In this document: piece after piece, positions 1-8,263 of the stretch
Layout: each line of letters opens with the position of its first letter
Numbering within the stretch: the stretch's first letter is position 1
From: Anderseniella sp.
GTDB lineage: Bacteria > Pseudomonadota > Alphaproteobacteria > Rhizobiales > Aestuariivirgaceae
Direction of reading: 5' to 3'
Length of the DNA: 64,000 nucleotides
Assembly: GCA_028289645.1 (NCBI GenBank)
Contig: JANQOK010000016.1
Span: forward strand, 434,001 to 498,000
Translations under genes and position numbers: made by a program
The notes under the pieces: generated by a model
The model's database searches: none
What the model saw: only the letters and a program-made list of their open reading frames with translations
Told to the model about the DNA's origin: nothing

Positions 1-48
1 GATGAGTGTGCGGCCCGGTTCCGGAGCGTCTTTTGGTGCGTCAGCCAT
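1..48 (-). CDS. Possible N-terminus of a CDS cut by the left edge
   Basis: An ATG at 48 on the minus strand is preceded by the purine-rich AGGGGA at ribosome-binding distance, and the frame stays open to the window edge (MADAPKDAPEPGRTLI). Only 16 residues are visible, so no function can be given. It lies downstream of, and on the same strand as, the COG0523 GTPase gene, but about 350 bases away, so co-transcription is uncertain. It could be a chance start. Confidence 0.35.
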   Translation of the reverse strand, partial: MADAPKDAPEPGRTLI

Positions 49-395
49 CTGTTCCCCTGTAGGTTTCTTCGATCATGATACCATTCCCTGTCATAGTAGC
101 GCCGGACTGAGCAATTGGTCTGCCCCACTCGTGGTCCAGTTTCTGTCTAGCGCATTGGCGATTGGAGTTGACTCTGTAACGGCTCGGTATCCATGCAACT
201 TCTCGAGTTTTGCTCAGTTGGCTCGCAAAGTCGCAATGTGTCAAGTTTCCATACGATGAATGCGGATCGCGAATTACTGACATGGGCGAAGGAACAGACG
301 GTAGGTCCGCAGACATACGTCCATACACTCCCGGGGTCATGCGGGACGTATGGCTCGACCTGACGGTCCAGGGAGCTAAATAGGCGCAGCGTAGC
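49..395. other. Intergenic stretch, nothing recognised
   Basis: About 350 bases between the GTPase gene stop and the possible edge CDS. Short frames are open on both strands but show no recognisable protein, ribosome-binding site or RNA gene. I see no clear Zur-like palindrome here. Confidence 0.4.
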
Positions 396-1604
396 TCAAT
401 ACGACGTCTCGGTAGTGTGGACCATCATGCCCTCTGTCGTCGCCTCAACCGCTTTGGGCCGCATGCGCAACGTTTCCAGGCTGACCTCCAGATCGCCCTT
501 GTCGATATCGCGCGCGATCACCACCACCCGGCTTGTGGTATCCTTGCCAGACCAGGATTTCAGCGGCACCGGCGTGTCGAAGATGTGTTGAACCCCATGG
601 AAGACAAAGGGCCAGTCCATACCTTCGACATGCACGATACCTTTCATGCGCAGTATGTTGGGGCCCTTAAGGGCAATCAACGTGTCGAGCCAGAAATCGA
701 AAACTTGGGCCGGGATCGGCTCTCCTAGCTCAATTGCGACCGAAACAACGCGATGATCGTGATCGTGGTGATGGTGGTCGTGATCATGGTGATCGTGATC
801 GTCGTGATGGTGATGGTGATGGTGATGAGCATGATCATGATCATGATCATGATCATGATGGTCGTCATGTTCCTGATGCGCGTGCGCCTCATCGTTGGCC
901 GGCTGCACCGATGCCGATTTGCTTTCCTTTGCCGCACCGAGCCAATTGGCCATTTCCTCGTAAGTCGCGCCAGAGCGCATCGCTGAAAGGTTAAAAGGCA
1001 TACCGTTCGGGACACGTCCGTGTTCGGCCTTCATGATTCGAGCAGACTTGTTGATCCCCTCAAGCCGAGCCTCATACCGTTCAACTTCGCTCGATGTCAC
1101 GAGATCCGCCTTTGTGAGAATAATCAGATCGGCTGCGGCGATCTGGTGAACCGCCTCAAAGTGCGTGTCGAGCGTGCGCGCGCCCGTCGCTGCGTCGGCA
1201 AGCGTCACGACCCCGTCCATCCGGAAATCAGGCGCAATGAGATCGTCTACGACCAGCGTGTGCAAGATCGGGCCTGGATCAGCGATTCCGGTCGTTTCCA
1301 CAATCACACGATCAAAGGTCAGATCGCCCCGCCTCCGGCGGGCCATCAACGACCCAAGGGTCTGTCCCAGGTCGCCCCTGATGGAGCAGCAAAGGCACCC
1401 CGACTGCATGAGAATGGTTTCTTCGGTCGCCTCCTCGATCAGATCGTGATCAAGCCCCACGTCCCCGAACTCGTTCATGACTACGGCAATGCGCCCTGCA
1501 TCCGGGTCGCGGATCAGGTGGTTCAATAGAGTTGTCTTGCCCGCCCCCAAGAAGCCTGTCAGCACGGTTACCGGCAGTCGGTCGTCATCGATCTCAATCG
1601 TCAT
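396..1604 (-). CDS. COG0523/CobW-family GTPase with His-rich metal-binding tract (zinc chaperone type)
   Basis: 402-residue P-loop GTPase of the COG0523 family, whose members deliver or insert metals; the zinc-regulated members are thought to serve zinc enzymes during starvation. Visible: Walker A GFLGAGKTTLLNH near residue 17, the family metal-binding motif GCLCC near residue 70, ETTGIADPGP as the switch region, a very His/Asp-rich stretch at about residues 240-287, and a C-terminal CobW_C-type domain. It is transcribed divergently from a HisI paralogue, with a Zur-like palindrome between them, which argues for zinc rather than cobalamin. The exact client protein cannot be read from sequence; the neighbouring zinc enzyme HisI is an obvious candidate (inference). 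Confidence 0.9.
   Translation of the reverse strand: MTIEIDDDRLPVTVLTGFLGAGKTTLLNHLIRDPDAGRIAVVMNEFGDVGLDHDLIEEATEETILMQSGCLCCSIRGDLGQTLGSLMARRRRGDLTFDRVIVETTGIADPGPILHTLVVDDLIAPDFRMDGVVTLADAATGARTLDTHFEAVHQIAAADLIILTKADLVTSSEVERYEARLEGINKSARIMKAEHGRVPNGMPFNLSAMRSGATYEEMANWLGAAKESKSASVQPANDEAHAHQEHDDHHDHDHDHDHAHHHHHHHHDDHDHHDHDHHHHDHDHRVVSVAIELGEPIPAQVFDFWLDTLIALKGPNILRMKGIVHVEGMDWPFVFHGVQHIFDTPVPLKSWSGKDTTSRVVVIARDIDKGDLEVSLETLRMRPKAVEATTEGMMVHTTETSY
831..860. repeat. Hexanucleotide (ATGATC)n microsatellite inside the GTPase gene
   Basis: About five in-frame ATGATC units, flanked by GTGATG/GTGATC variants from about 750, encode the alternating His/Asp part of the metal-binding tract. The unit is a multiple of three, so gain or loss of copies would change tract length without a frameshift. 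Confidence 0.8.
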
Positions 1605-1648
1605 ATCGGCCTCTTTACATTTCTGCTATCCTGAGCGAAGAAGCTATA

Positions 1649-1663
1649 TGTTATAATATTACA
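1649..1663. promoter_or_regulatory. Zur-like operator between divergent COG0523 and hisI genes
   Basis: TGTTATAATATTACA is a near-perfect 15-bp inverted repeat (TGTtATA-A-TATtACA) in the 70-bp gap between two divergent genes of zinc-starvation type. Its form matches the TGTTATA-type palindromes known for alphaproteobacterial Zur. One site could repress both promoters when zinc is replete. The Zur gene itself is not in this window. Confidence 0.75.
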
Positions 1664-1680
1664 GTTCACAAGAGGTGATG

Positions 1681-2154
1681 ATGGTCCAACTTGAATTTCA
1701 CACGCGGGACTCGATCGAGCAAGTTGAGGAAGGCACTGATCTTGCGCCAAAATTCGGCTCGGATGGCCTCTTGCCCTGCATAACCACCGATGCGTGGACA
1801 GGAGAGGTCTTGATGCTGGGCTGGATGAATGCGCAAGCGCTGCGGCTGACAATCGAGACCGGCGAGGCCCACTACTTCAGTCGCGCGCGACAGGTTCTCT
1901 GGCACAAGGGGGCAACGTCTGGCCTGGTGCAGAAGGTGGTCGAAGCCCGGATTGACGACGATCAGGATGCGATTTGGCTGCGGGTCGAAGTCGACGGATC
2001 GGGCGCGTCGTGCCATGTGGGTTACCGGTCCTGTTTCTATCGCGCCGTGCCGGTCGGAAGCGATGCCGGCCAACCCCTGACGTTCATGGAATGCCGAAAG
2101 ACCTTTGACCCAAGCGAAGTCTATGGCGATGCGCCCAACCCGACCCAGCTCTGA
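1681..2154 (+). CDS. hisI: Phosphoribosyl-AMP cyclohydrolase paralogue (HisI2 type)
   Basis: About 157 residues. Family signature motifs are intact: SRARQVLWHKGATSG in the substrate region and ASCHVGYRSCFYR with the zinc-binding cysteines. The enzyme opens the purine ring of phosphoribosyl-AMP in histidine synthesis and needs zinc. Its place next to a COG0523 GTPase and a Zur-like box, away from other his genes, fits the known pattern of a Zur-controlled HisI paralogue that backs up the main enzyme in low zinc. Start: AGAGG at 1671-1675 serves ATG 1681; ATG 1678 and GTG 1675 are alternatives. The 3' end overlaps a ribD-like reading frame. Confidence 0.88.
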   Translation: MVQLEFHTRDSIEQVEEGTDLAPKFGSDGLLPCITTDAWTGEVLMLGWMNAQALRLTIETGEAHYFSRARQVLWHKGATSGLVQKVVEARIDDDQDAIWLRVEVDGSGASCHVGYRSCFYRAVPVGSDAGQPLTFMECRKTFDPSEVYGDAPNPTQL

Positions 2155-2341
2155 TCTTGCCTGGCTGCAGTGCGCCTTGCACCTGGCAGATCGCGCGCGC
2201 AGCTATGTCAGGCCAAACCCACCGGTTGGCAGTGTGATCACTAAGGACGATGTCACTGTCGGGGTCGATCCGGTGATCCTGCCGTCGAATGAAGGAGCGC
2301 ATCTTGCAACGAGATACGGAGAGAGCCCGCATGGACATTGA
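2123..2341 (+). pseudogene. RibD-like deaminase N-terminal remnant
   Basis: From ATG 2123/2129, overlapping the hisI stop, the first 45 or so residues read like the start of a riboflavin-type deaminase: DLAWLQCALHLADRA then RPNPPVGSVITKDD, matching the family's PNPxVGxVIV block. After VTVG the similarity ends; the expected zinc-binding HAE and PCxxxGxxPPC motifs are absent and the frame stops after 70 or so residues. I read it as the 5' fragment of a deleted ribD paralogue. RibD is a zinc deaminase, so it may once have belonged to the same zinc-response cluster (inference). Confidence 0.5.
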
Positions 2342-2497
2342 CATCGCCAGCGTACCAAGACGCCGGTTGCTCACGCATTTGGCAGAAATGAAGCCAACCT
2401 CAATCGCCATTTCGCGTAGCGATCCGCTTGCCCGTCACTTATCGGTGCTGCAGGCCCGGCCATCACACCGCACCATCCGAGGCGTGAGCAGGGCGAC

Positions 2498-2770
2498 ATG
2501 GCGGGCATACTCATGATGCAAGGCGGGTCACTCCGACAGACAGCACAGAACCTCTGGCATGCGCAGCGTATCAAGCGCCTGGTGCGTGATCGGCTGGGCC
2601 ACAGTGCGCAAGGCCTCGTCTCGGTTCGAGAGACCATTTGTATGGATCCGGCATGCGAAGGGCCTGCGACTGAAATCCGGATCGTGATGCTGGACTTCCG
2701 GGAGACCAGGGTCACAATCCACAAGTCGCTGTCCCAGGTCTCGGCGGTTGATATCGCCGAGGCGTTCTGA
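2498..2770 (+). CDS. Small conserved-looking protein with MDPACEG motif
   Basis: 90 residues or fewer (ATG 2498, 2513 or 2516). The second half, RETICMDPACEGPATEIRIVM then TRVTIHKSLSQVSAVDIAEAF, resembles short proteins I recall beside CobW-family GTPases, with a Cys-x-Asp-Pro-x-Cys-like motif; here the first cysteine is offset (CMDPAC). That recollection is not verified. No strong ribosome-binding site is visible, and the N-terminal third looks unstructured, so this may be a truncated copy. Same strand as hisI and the ribD remnant. Confidence 0.45.
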   Translation: MAGILMMQGGSLRQTAQNLWHAQRIKRLVRDRLGHSAQGLVSVRETICMDPACEGPATEIRIVMLDFRETRVTIHKSLSQVSAVDIAEAF

Positions 2771-2984
2771 ACGGATTAAGGCAAGAAGGGATCGCCCTAT
2801 CGATTGATCCTCCCCCATGAAGTGGCCCACCATCATGAGGTTGGTCGCATGATGATCCATTCGAAGCTGGCGGCACCAAGTGCGACACGGAATTGCTTAC
2901 ACCGTAGCTGGTTCAGTTCTTGCGACCCAGACGGGAGGCAAGCATTCCCGCACGGAGGAGTTGCCCCAAAACGGCTGAATGACC

Positions 2985-4271
2985 TCAGCTTCTCGGAGCA
3001 AATTCGGCCGGATCAACGCGCTCTGGGCGGCCGTCCAGATACAGCCGGGTCGAGAGCGGTTCATTGCGTGCGACCACCTTGCCGCGTCGGATGACAGCCA
3101 CACGATGGGCGCGCAAGCGAATTGCCTCGATCGTGTCGCGAGCCTGCAACAGGTTGAAGTTCGCCTGACAGCCTGGCGCCACGCCGTAGCCTTCCAGCCC
3201 CATGATCTGCGCCGAATTGCTGGTCACCGCCTCAAAGCACCAGGCCATGTCCTGGCGGCTCGAAAGCTGACCCACGTGGAGGCCCATATGGGCGACATCC
3301 AGCATGTCAGCACGGCCCAATGAGTACCACGGATCCATGACGCAATCTGACCCAAAGCCAATATTGATACCCGCATCACGCAATTCACGGACACGGGTCA
3401 GCCCCCGGCGCTTTGGGTAGGTGTCGTGGCGGCCCTGCAGCAAGATGTTGATCAGCGGATTAGGGATTGCGTGGATCTCCGCCTCCGCCATCAGGGGAAT
3501 GAGCTTTGAGACGTAGTAGTTGTCCATCGAGTGCATTGATGTCAGATGCGAGCCGGCAACACGTCCTTGCAGGCCGAGCCGTTGGCTCTGAAAGGCAAGA
3601 GTCTCTATGTGGCGGCTCATGGGATCATCGGTCTCGTCGCAGTGCAAGTCGACCATTAAACCACGCTCGGCTGCAGTCTCACACAACAGTCTGATCGACT
3701 CAGCACCGTCGGCCATAGTGCGCTCGAAATGCGGAATGCCACCAACAATGTCGACGCCCATATCGAGGGCGCGGATTGTATTTGTCATCGCAGTCGGATC
3801 GCGTAGTGCGCCGTCCTGGGGGAAGGCGACTAGCTGGAGGTCAATATACTCCTTGACCTTCGCGCGTACGTCGAGCAGTGCCTGGACGCCTTTCAATTCA
3901 TCGTCACAGGTATCGACATGAGAACGGATCGCACCAATGCCCATCGACACGGCGAGATCGCAATAGCGCACGCCACGGTCAATGATCTCGTCGATGCTCT
4001 GCATCGGCTTGAGCTCGCCCCAAAGCGCGATTCCCTCCAGCAGGGTTCCCGAGACATTCATACGCGGCCTGCCCAGCGACAGGGTCGCATCCAAGTGGAA
4101 ATGCGGGTCGACAAAAGGCGGGCTGACCAGCCACCCGCCGGCGTCGATCGTCACTTCAGCCTCGCCGCCGATTTCGGCCTCGACTGCGGTGATGATGCCT
4201 TGCTTGCAGGCGATGTCCATGCCCGTTCGCCCATCCGGTAGTGTGGCATTCCTGACAATCAGATCGACCAT
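2985..4271 (-). CDS. codA: Cytosine deaminase / CodA-type amidohydrolase
   Basis: 428 residues, the length of E. coli CodA, colinear with it from end to end. Metal and catalytic residues by comparison with E. coli: H57 and H59 (DPHFHLD), Q152 (AFPQ), H210 and E213 (HCDE), H242 (SHLTSMHS) and D309. The substrate-lid DPW is kept. Two active-site neighbours differ: E. coli H312-D313-D314 reads S308-D309-C310 here. This position is known to tune cytosine versus fluorocytosine or other substrates, so the true substrate may be a related pyrimidine or isocytosine-like ring. ATG 4271 was chosen over the upstream in-frame ATG because the extra 30 residues do not match the family. No permease is adjacent. 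Confidence 0.85.
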   Translation of the reverse strand: MVDLIVRNATLPDGRTGMDIACKQGIITAVEAEIGGEAEVTIDAGGWLVSPPFVDPHFHLDATLSLGRPRMNVSGTLLEGIALWGELKPMQSIDEIIDRGVRYCDLAVSMGIGAIRSHVDTCDDELKGVQALLDVRAKVKEYIDLQLVAFPQDGALRDPTAMTNTIRALDMGVDIVGGIPHFERTMADGAESIRLLCETAAERGLMVDLHCDETDDPMSRHIETLAFQSQRLGLQGRVAGSHLTSMHSMDNYYVSKLIPLMAEAEIHAIPNPLINILLQGRHDTYPKRRGLTRVRELRDAGINIGFGSDCVMDPWYSLGRADMLDVAHMGLHVGQLSSRQDMAWCFEAVTSNSAQIMGLEGYGVAPGCQANFNLLQARDTIEAIRLRAHRVAVIRRGKVVARNEPLSTRLYLDGRPERVDPAEFAPRS

Positions 4272-4633
4272 GGTCACTCCAGTTTGATTGTTGACCTTGA
4301 TGCTCGCCCTTGATGCACTGGGTAGGCAGGGCGTTGGAATAATCGGCGCTGCAAGCGGCAATCACAAGGGCAAGATTCAAGGTTGAGTGGACGCTGCGGC
4401 CCGACCTTCTGCCATCTTGGGTTGCCCGGTCCGACGGATGCAGTTCCGCCACCGACAGCAGCCACGCGGTTCTGACCAGCCTCAGTCCTGTCTCCTGGGA
4501 CGTGTTGAACCCGGCGCACGCAGGCATCCTCGTTGTGGCACAAAGCAGGCACCTGGGGCGGAGCATCAGGACATCTACTCGTGCTCCACCTCCACACTGG
4601 ACGCACGACAACTGCGCGCAGCGCGCGTCGCCG
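4272..4633. other. Intergenic stretch, nothing recognised
   Basis: About 360 bases between codA and the cyclase gene. Several overlapping frames are open on both strands because of high GC, but none reads like a known protein or has a convincing ribosome-binding site. It presumably holds the codA promoter. Confidence 0.4.
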
Positions 4634-5455
4634 TCAGACCAAGGCGATCAGCCGACAGGGTCCGCCGGTTCCCCCCTTATGCTTGGGCGCACCGACGACA
4701 AGCGTGGCGCCCGTGGCTGGCAGCTGGTCGAGATTGGCCATGTTCTCAACAGCCCACCGGTTTGCCGGCAGCCATGTATAATGGGTGATAAAATCAGCCG
4801 AAGGGCCATAGTCTATGGACAGTGTGTCGACAGCCATTCCCACAACCTCAGCTTCCTCCAGCAACATCTTGGCGGCTTCCACATGGAAACCAGGAAAATG
4901 CATCTTCTTGGCATCGTCAGCATTGCGGAACTTGGGCGATGCAACGTGTTTCTGCCAGCCCGCATTCTGCGCCACGCAAGCGCCCTTGGGGATCGGACCG
5001 TGCTTTGCAATCCAAGCCTTAAGATCGTCAGGCGTCACCTGCGCATCGGGATTGGCATCAGCCTTTTCCCGGATGTCGACAATCGCCAGCGGACAGACAA
5101 GTGTCTCCACCGGAACCTCGTCGATCGAGGTGCCGCCGTCGGTGAAGTGCAGCGGGGCGTCGATATGGGTTCCCGTGTGTTCATTCACACGCAGCATCTT
5201 CAAATTGAACTTGTTCTTGGCGTAGGAAAACACCTCTTCGTCAAAGAATTGCTGTTCTCCAAAATAGGTCGGGAAATCATGTGTCAGGGTGTAGGTCAGA
5301 TCTACCGCCCGGTTGGCCGCTTGCGCCATCACTGGCCGCGGAGCGAGAGCCGCCGAGGCTGCGATCGCCGCGCCAGCCGCCGCAGATCCGCGAAACAAGT
5401 CGCGACGGCTGAGGGCCTTTCCCTTAACATATTCCATGATGACTGGATGGCACAT
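4634..5455 (-). CDS. Tat-exported cyclase-family (kynurenine formamidase-like) metal hydrolase
   Basis: 273 residues. The N-terminus has a twin-arginine signal, SRRDLFRG followed by an Ala-rich hydrophobic stretch and AxA-like cleavage near PVMAQA, so the mature enzyme should be periplasmic. The core carries HTGTHIDAPLHF, the metal-binding signature of the cyclase family (kynurenine formamidase, isatin hydrolase and relatives), and a later VDTLSIDYG block. The substrate is probably an amide or lactam, unknown here. A good Shine-Dalgarno, GGGGAGGA, sits 6-8 bases upstream of ATG 5455. Same strand as codA but 360 bases upstream. Confidence 0.85.
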   Translation of the reverse strand: MCHPVIMEYVKGKALSRRDLFRGSAAAGAAIAASAALAPRPVMAQAANRAVDLTYTLTHDFPTYFGEQQFFDEEVFSYAKNKFNLKMLRVNEHTGTHIDAPLHFTDGGTSIDEVPVETLVCPLAIVDIREKADANPDAQVTPDDLKAWIAKHGPIPKGACVAQNAGWQKHVASPKFRNADDAKKMHFPGFHVEAAKMLLEEAEVVGMAVDTLSIDYGPSADFITHYTWLPANRWAVENMANLDQLPATGATLVVGAPKHKGGTGGPCRLIALV

Positions 5456-5819
5456 CTGAATCCTCCCCTGAGTGTTGCGAAACCGGCATTGTGACCGCGC
5501 GACGGCCCATTCTGCGGCCGATGGTCGGCAAGATCAAAACGGTATATCATAACAATACGACTTTCAATGTTCTCTACCTTGCCGGACAAGCCCTTTCCTG
5601 GCACATGACGGACTCTCCGCAGCAGCGGAAAGGATGTGTGCATTCGGAGGTCAAGCGGTCGCAATGTTGCGCACCATCGAAGCACCGCTCTGCCTGATCG
5701 GGTCAATGTCACAAACGGCGGTCAACGAACATTCCGGCAGCTTGGCCGGATCCCGTGAATCGGGTGTCGTCCCCTGCAAAAGGCCAATATTGTTCACCGC
5801 CAAGCACAGGAGATGAACA
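5456..5819. other. Intergenic divergent-promoter region
   Basis: 364 bases between the divergent cyclase and 2OG-oxygenase genes. An AT-richer patch near 5540-5575 may hold promoters. No RNA gene or convincing small ORF seen. Confidence 0.4.
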
Positions 5820-6623
5820 ATGACCGCAGCAAACAGGACATATGGTGCCGAACCGCCGCGAGAGCTGACGCCCGCGCCAGCAGCCAGCTCTGAAACAGGG
5901 GGTGGTGGCGCCAAGGCGCAGCCTCTCGAAGACAGGATTGCCGCCTGCGACTGGAAAGCCATCGACAGTGACCTTGACGAGTATGGTGTCGGCCGGCTGG
6001 GGCCGCTGCTGTCGAGGGATGAATGCAACGAGCTTGCCGCTGCCTACGGGCAGGACAAGTTGTTCCGCAGCAAGGTTGTCATGGCTCGACATGGCTTTGG
6101 CCGCGGCGAGTACAAGTATTTTGCCTATCCGTTGCCGAAGGTCATCACAACGCTGCGCACCTGCATCTATCCCGAGGCCGCCCGGACCGCCAACCGGTGG
6201 GCGGACATGCTTGGCAGCCAGCGGAGATATCCATTGGCGCACACCGAGATGCTGGAACGCTGCCACAAGGCCGGGCAAACGCGCCCGACACCGTTGCTGC
6301 TGCGCTACGAGCAAGGCGATTTCAACTGCCTGCACCAGGATCTGTATGGCGAACATGTGTTCCCTCTCCAACTGGTAATCCTGCTGAGCGACACTGCGGA
6401 CTTCGAGGGTGGGGAGTTCGTCCTGACGGAGCAAAGGCCACGCATGCAGTCCCGTGCCGAGGTTGTGCCTTTGCAACAAGGCGAGGCGGCGCTGTTTGCG
6501 GTCAATGAGCGTCCGCGCAAAGGCGCAAAGGGCTACCACCGCACCAAGCTGCGGCATGGGGTCAGCCGCCTGCGGTCAGGGGTCCGCTTCACCGCGGGCG
6601 TGATCTTCCACGACGCGCTCTAA
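5820..6623 (+). CDS. 2-oxoglutarate/Fe(II)-dependent oxygenase family protein
   Basis: 267 residues. The jelly-roll iron triad is visible: H172-x-D174 (CLHQDLYGEH) and H246 (LRHGVSR), with R256 (GVRFTAGVIF) in place to bind 2-oxoglutarate. The family is a conserved proteobacterial group of prolyl-hydroxylase-like proteins, often found near DNA-alkylation repair genes; that context is not present here and the substrate is unknown. The first 35 residues are Ala/Pro/Gly-rich and probably disordered. AGGAGATGAACA precedes ATG 5820 and supports the start. Confidence 0.8.
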   Translation: MTAANRTYGAEPPRELTPAPAASSETGGGGAKAQPLEDRIAACDWKAIDSDLDEYGVGRLGPLLSRDECNELAAAYGQDKLFRSKVVMARHGFGRGEYKYFAYPLPKVITTLRTCIYPEAARTANRWADMLGSQRRYPLAHTEMLERCHKAGQTRPTPLLLRYEQGDFNCLHQDLYGEHVFPLQLVILLSDTADFEGGEFVLTEQRPRMQSRAEVVPLQQGEAALFAVNERPRKGAKGYHRTKLRHGVSRLRSGVRFTAGVIFHDAL

Positions 6624-6742
6624 GACACGCCGGCTGCAACTCGACAGCGATCGAGCGTGAGCAAAACAAGCCCAAACCACTACAGCTGTTGTTTGCCTGG
6701 TTTGCGCCGTTTCCTCATCATGAACCGCCGTCAATATTGGGT

Positions 6743-6829
6743 CGTCATTCCAGCGCAGGCTGGAATCCATCCTTCAACGAACACTTGGCTTGCCGGTTGC
6801 AATGAATCCCAGCCTGCGCCGGGATGACA
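6743..6829. repeat. Dispersed palindromic repeat, copy 1
   Basis: Left arm CGTCATTCCAGCGCAGG... is matched by an inverted right arm ending GGGATGAC, with about 35 unrelated bases between. Each arm is itself a stem-loop (CCAGC-GCAGG-type and its mirror). The same arms recur near 9.9, 26.6, 29.8 and 32.7 kb. It lies between the convergent 2OG-oxygenase and dcd genes. Confidence 0.85.
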
Positions 6830-6974
6830 ACCGAGAGAGGGTGTCAATACGCACCTTCGTGGTGAACTCACTTCCGAAGCACACAAGTGCTGTGGCAAGC
6901 GCGACCGCGCGCCGCACGAAGTGCGCCCCAGAGGAGCGCAGCCGTCAGGCTGCTTGCGTGAGCGGAATAATACC

Positions 6975-8075
6975 TCAGCCTTCGAACGCCTTGAAATGCT
7001 TCGACAGCTTCAGGCCCTGCTTCTGGTAGTTGGAGCCGATGCCCTGGCCGTACACGGTTTCAGGAGCTTCGCTCAGGGGTTCGTACACCAGGCGGCCGAT
7101 GATCTGGCCGTCTTCGAGGATGAACGGCACCTCGTGGCTGCGTACCTCCAGCACGGCGCGTGAGCCTTCGCCGTCGCCCGACACGTCGCCGAAGCCGGGA
7201 TCGAAGAAGCCGGCATAGTGCACGCGGAACTCACCGACCAGCGGGTTGAACGGCACCATTTCAGCGGCATGGGTCGGCGGTACGCGCACCGCTTCCTTTG
7301 AGGCCAGTATGTAAAACTGGTCCGGATCGAGGATCAGCGATCCGCGCTGCCAGATCGGATCCCAGTAGTCGAGCACGTCAAGTCCGGCCTTGCGGTCGAC
7401 GTCGACCAGGCCGGAATGGCGCTTGGCGCGGAATCCGACCGGCTGATTGTCATCGAAACTCGACAGATCGACGCTCAGCGCAATGCCATTGTCGATGGAT
7501 ACGTCGCCTGACGTGACCAAAGGTTTCTGCCGGTGCAATTCGTGGATCAGATCGTCGCTGGGCGACACATTGCCGGAGCGAAAGCGGATTTGCGACAGGC
7601 GCGACCCGGTGCGGGCCAGGATCGGGAATGTCCGCGGTGAAATTTCGGCGTAGAGCGGTCCCTTGTAGCCGGCAGGCACGGTATCGAATTCTGCCGCATT
7701 GTCGGCGATGACCCGGGTAAAGATGTCCAGCCTGCCGGTCGAACTCTTGGGATTGGCGGCCGCAGACATGGTGTCATCGAGCGCCAGCGATTCCAGCAGC
7801 GGGACGATATAGACACAGCCGACCTCCAGCACTGCGCTGTCAGTCAGGTCAATCTTGTGCAGGGACAGCTTGTCGAGCCGGTCGGCAACCGTGTTGCGCG
7901 GACCGGGCATGAAAGACGCCCGCACCCGCCAGGCCACCTCTCCGAGCCGCAAATCGAGACTGGCCGGCTGCACCTGATCCACGTCGAGTGCGGTTTCAGC
8001 GATGATGTGGCCCGTCTCCACCATCTGGCGGATGATATGGGCGGGGACAATGCCATTTGCAGCTTGAGCAGTCAT
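6975..8075 (-). CDS. dcd: dCTP deaminase, long bacterial form
   Basis: 366 residues, the extended form of 2'-deoxycytidine 5'-triphosphate deaminase found in alphaproteobacteria, which makes dUTP for thymidylate synthesis. Recognised by the N-terminal GIVPAHIIRQMVETG, the repeated dUTPase-like blocks (QPASLDLRLG, YKGPLYAEISPRTFPILARTGSRLSQIRF) and a second half with FDPGFG and GQIIGRLVYEPL. ATG 8075 was chosen because the family begins here; the open frame extends upstream without similarity. Divergent from apaG. Confidence 0.85.
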   Translation of the reverse strand: MTAQAANGIVPAHIIRQMVETGHIIAETALDVDQVQPASLDLRLGEVAWRVRASFMPGPRNTVADRLDKLSLHKIDLTDSAVLEVGCVYIVPLLESLALDDTMSAAANPKSSTGRLDIFTRVIADNAAEFDTVPAGYKGPLYAEISPRTFPILARTGSRLSQIRFRSGNVSPSDDLIHELHRQKPLVTSGDVSIDNGIALSVDLSSFDDNQPVGFRAKRHSGLVDVDRKAGLDVLDYWDPIWQRGSLILDPDQFYILASKEAVRVPPTHAAEMVPFNPLVGEFRVHYAGFFDPGFGDVSGDGEGSRAVLEVRSHEVPFILEDGQIIGRLVYEPLSEAPETVYGQGIGSNYQKQGLKLSKHFKAFEG

Positions 8076-8263
8076 CTGTAATGCTTTCTGATGCGTTCCA
8101 GATAGCAGAATTAGCATATCGGCTGTTCGGTGTCGGCTGTAAGGATGAGTTATCAGACGCATACGGGCTGATTTTCGTGGATAAATTGGCGCATCAAGAC
8201 GTTTGACCCGGAGTTTTGTCATACCGCCAAAGGCGCTCAAGGATACCGTCGGCAGAGCGAATC

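Noticed and set aside
2..259. 85-residue open frame at the left edge
   Set aside because: No ribosome-binding site or recognisable protein pattern; GC-rich frames stay open by chance here and a minus-strand start overlaps it.
750..870. Possible CRISPR or tandem repeat array
   Set aside because: Units are six bases and in frame within a gene; there are no spacers. No CRISPR array was seen anywhere in the window.
753..994. Open frames opposite the His-rich tract (Met/Val-repeat and Asp-repeat products)
   Set aside because: These are mirror readings of the ATGATC-type microsatellite in the COG0523 gene.
4274..4606. 110-residue minus-strand frame between codA and the cyclase
   Set aside because: Composition is Arg/Pro/Ala-rich without motif, and another frame over the same bases is equally open.
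5709..6557. 282-residue minus-strand frame over the 2OG oxygenase
   Set aside because: It is antisense to a gene with intact HxD...H catalytic residues; the product has no recognisable pattern.
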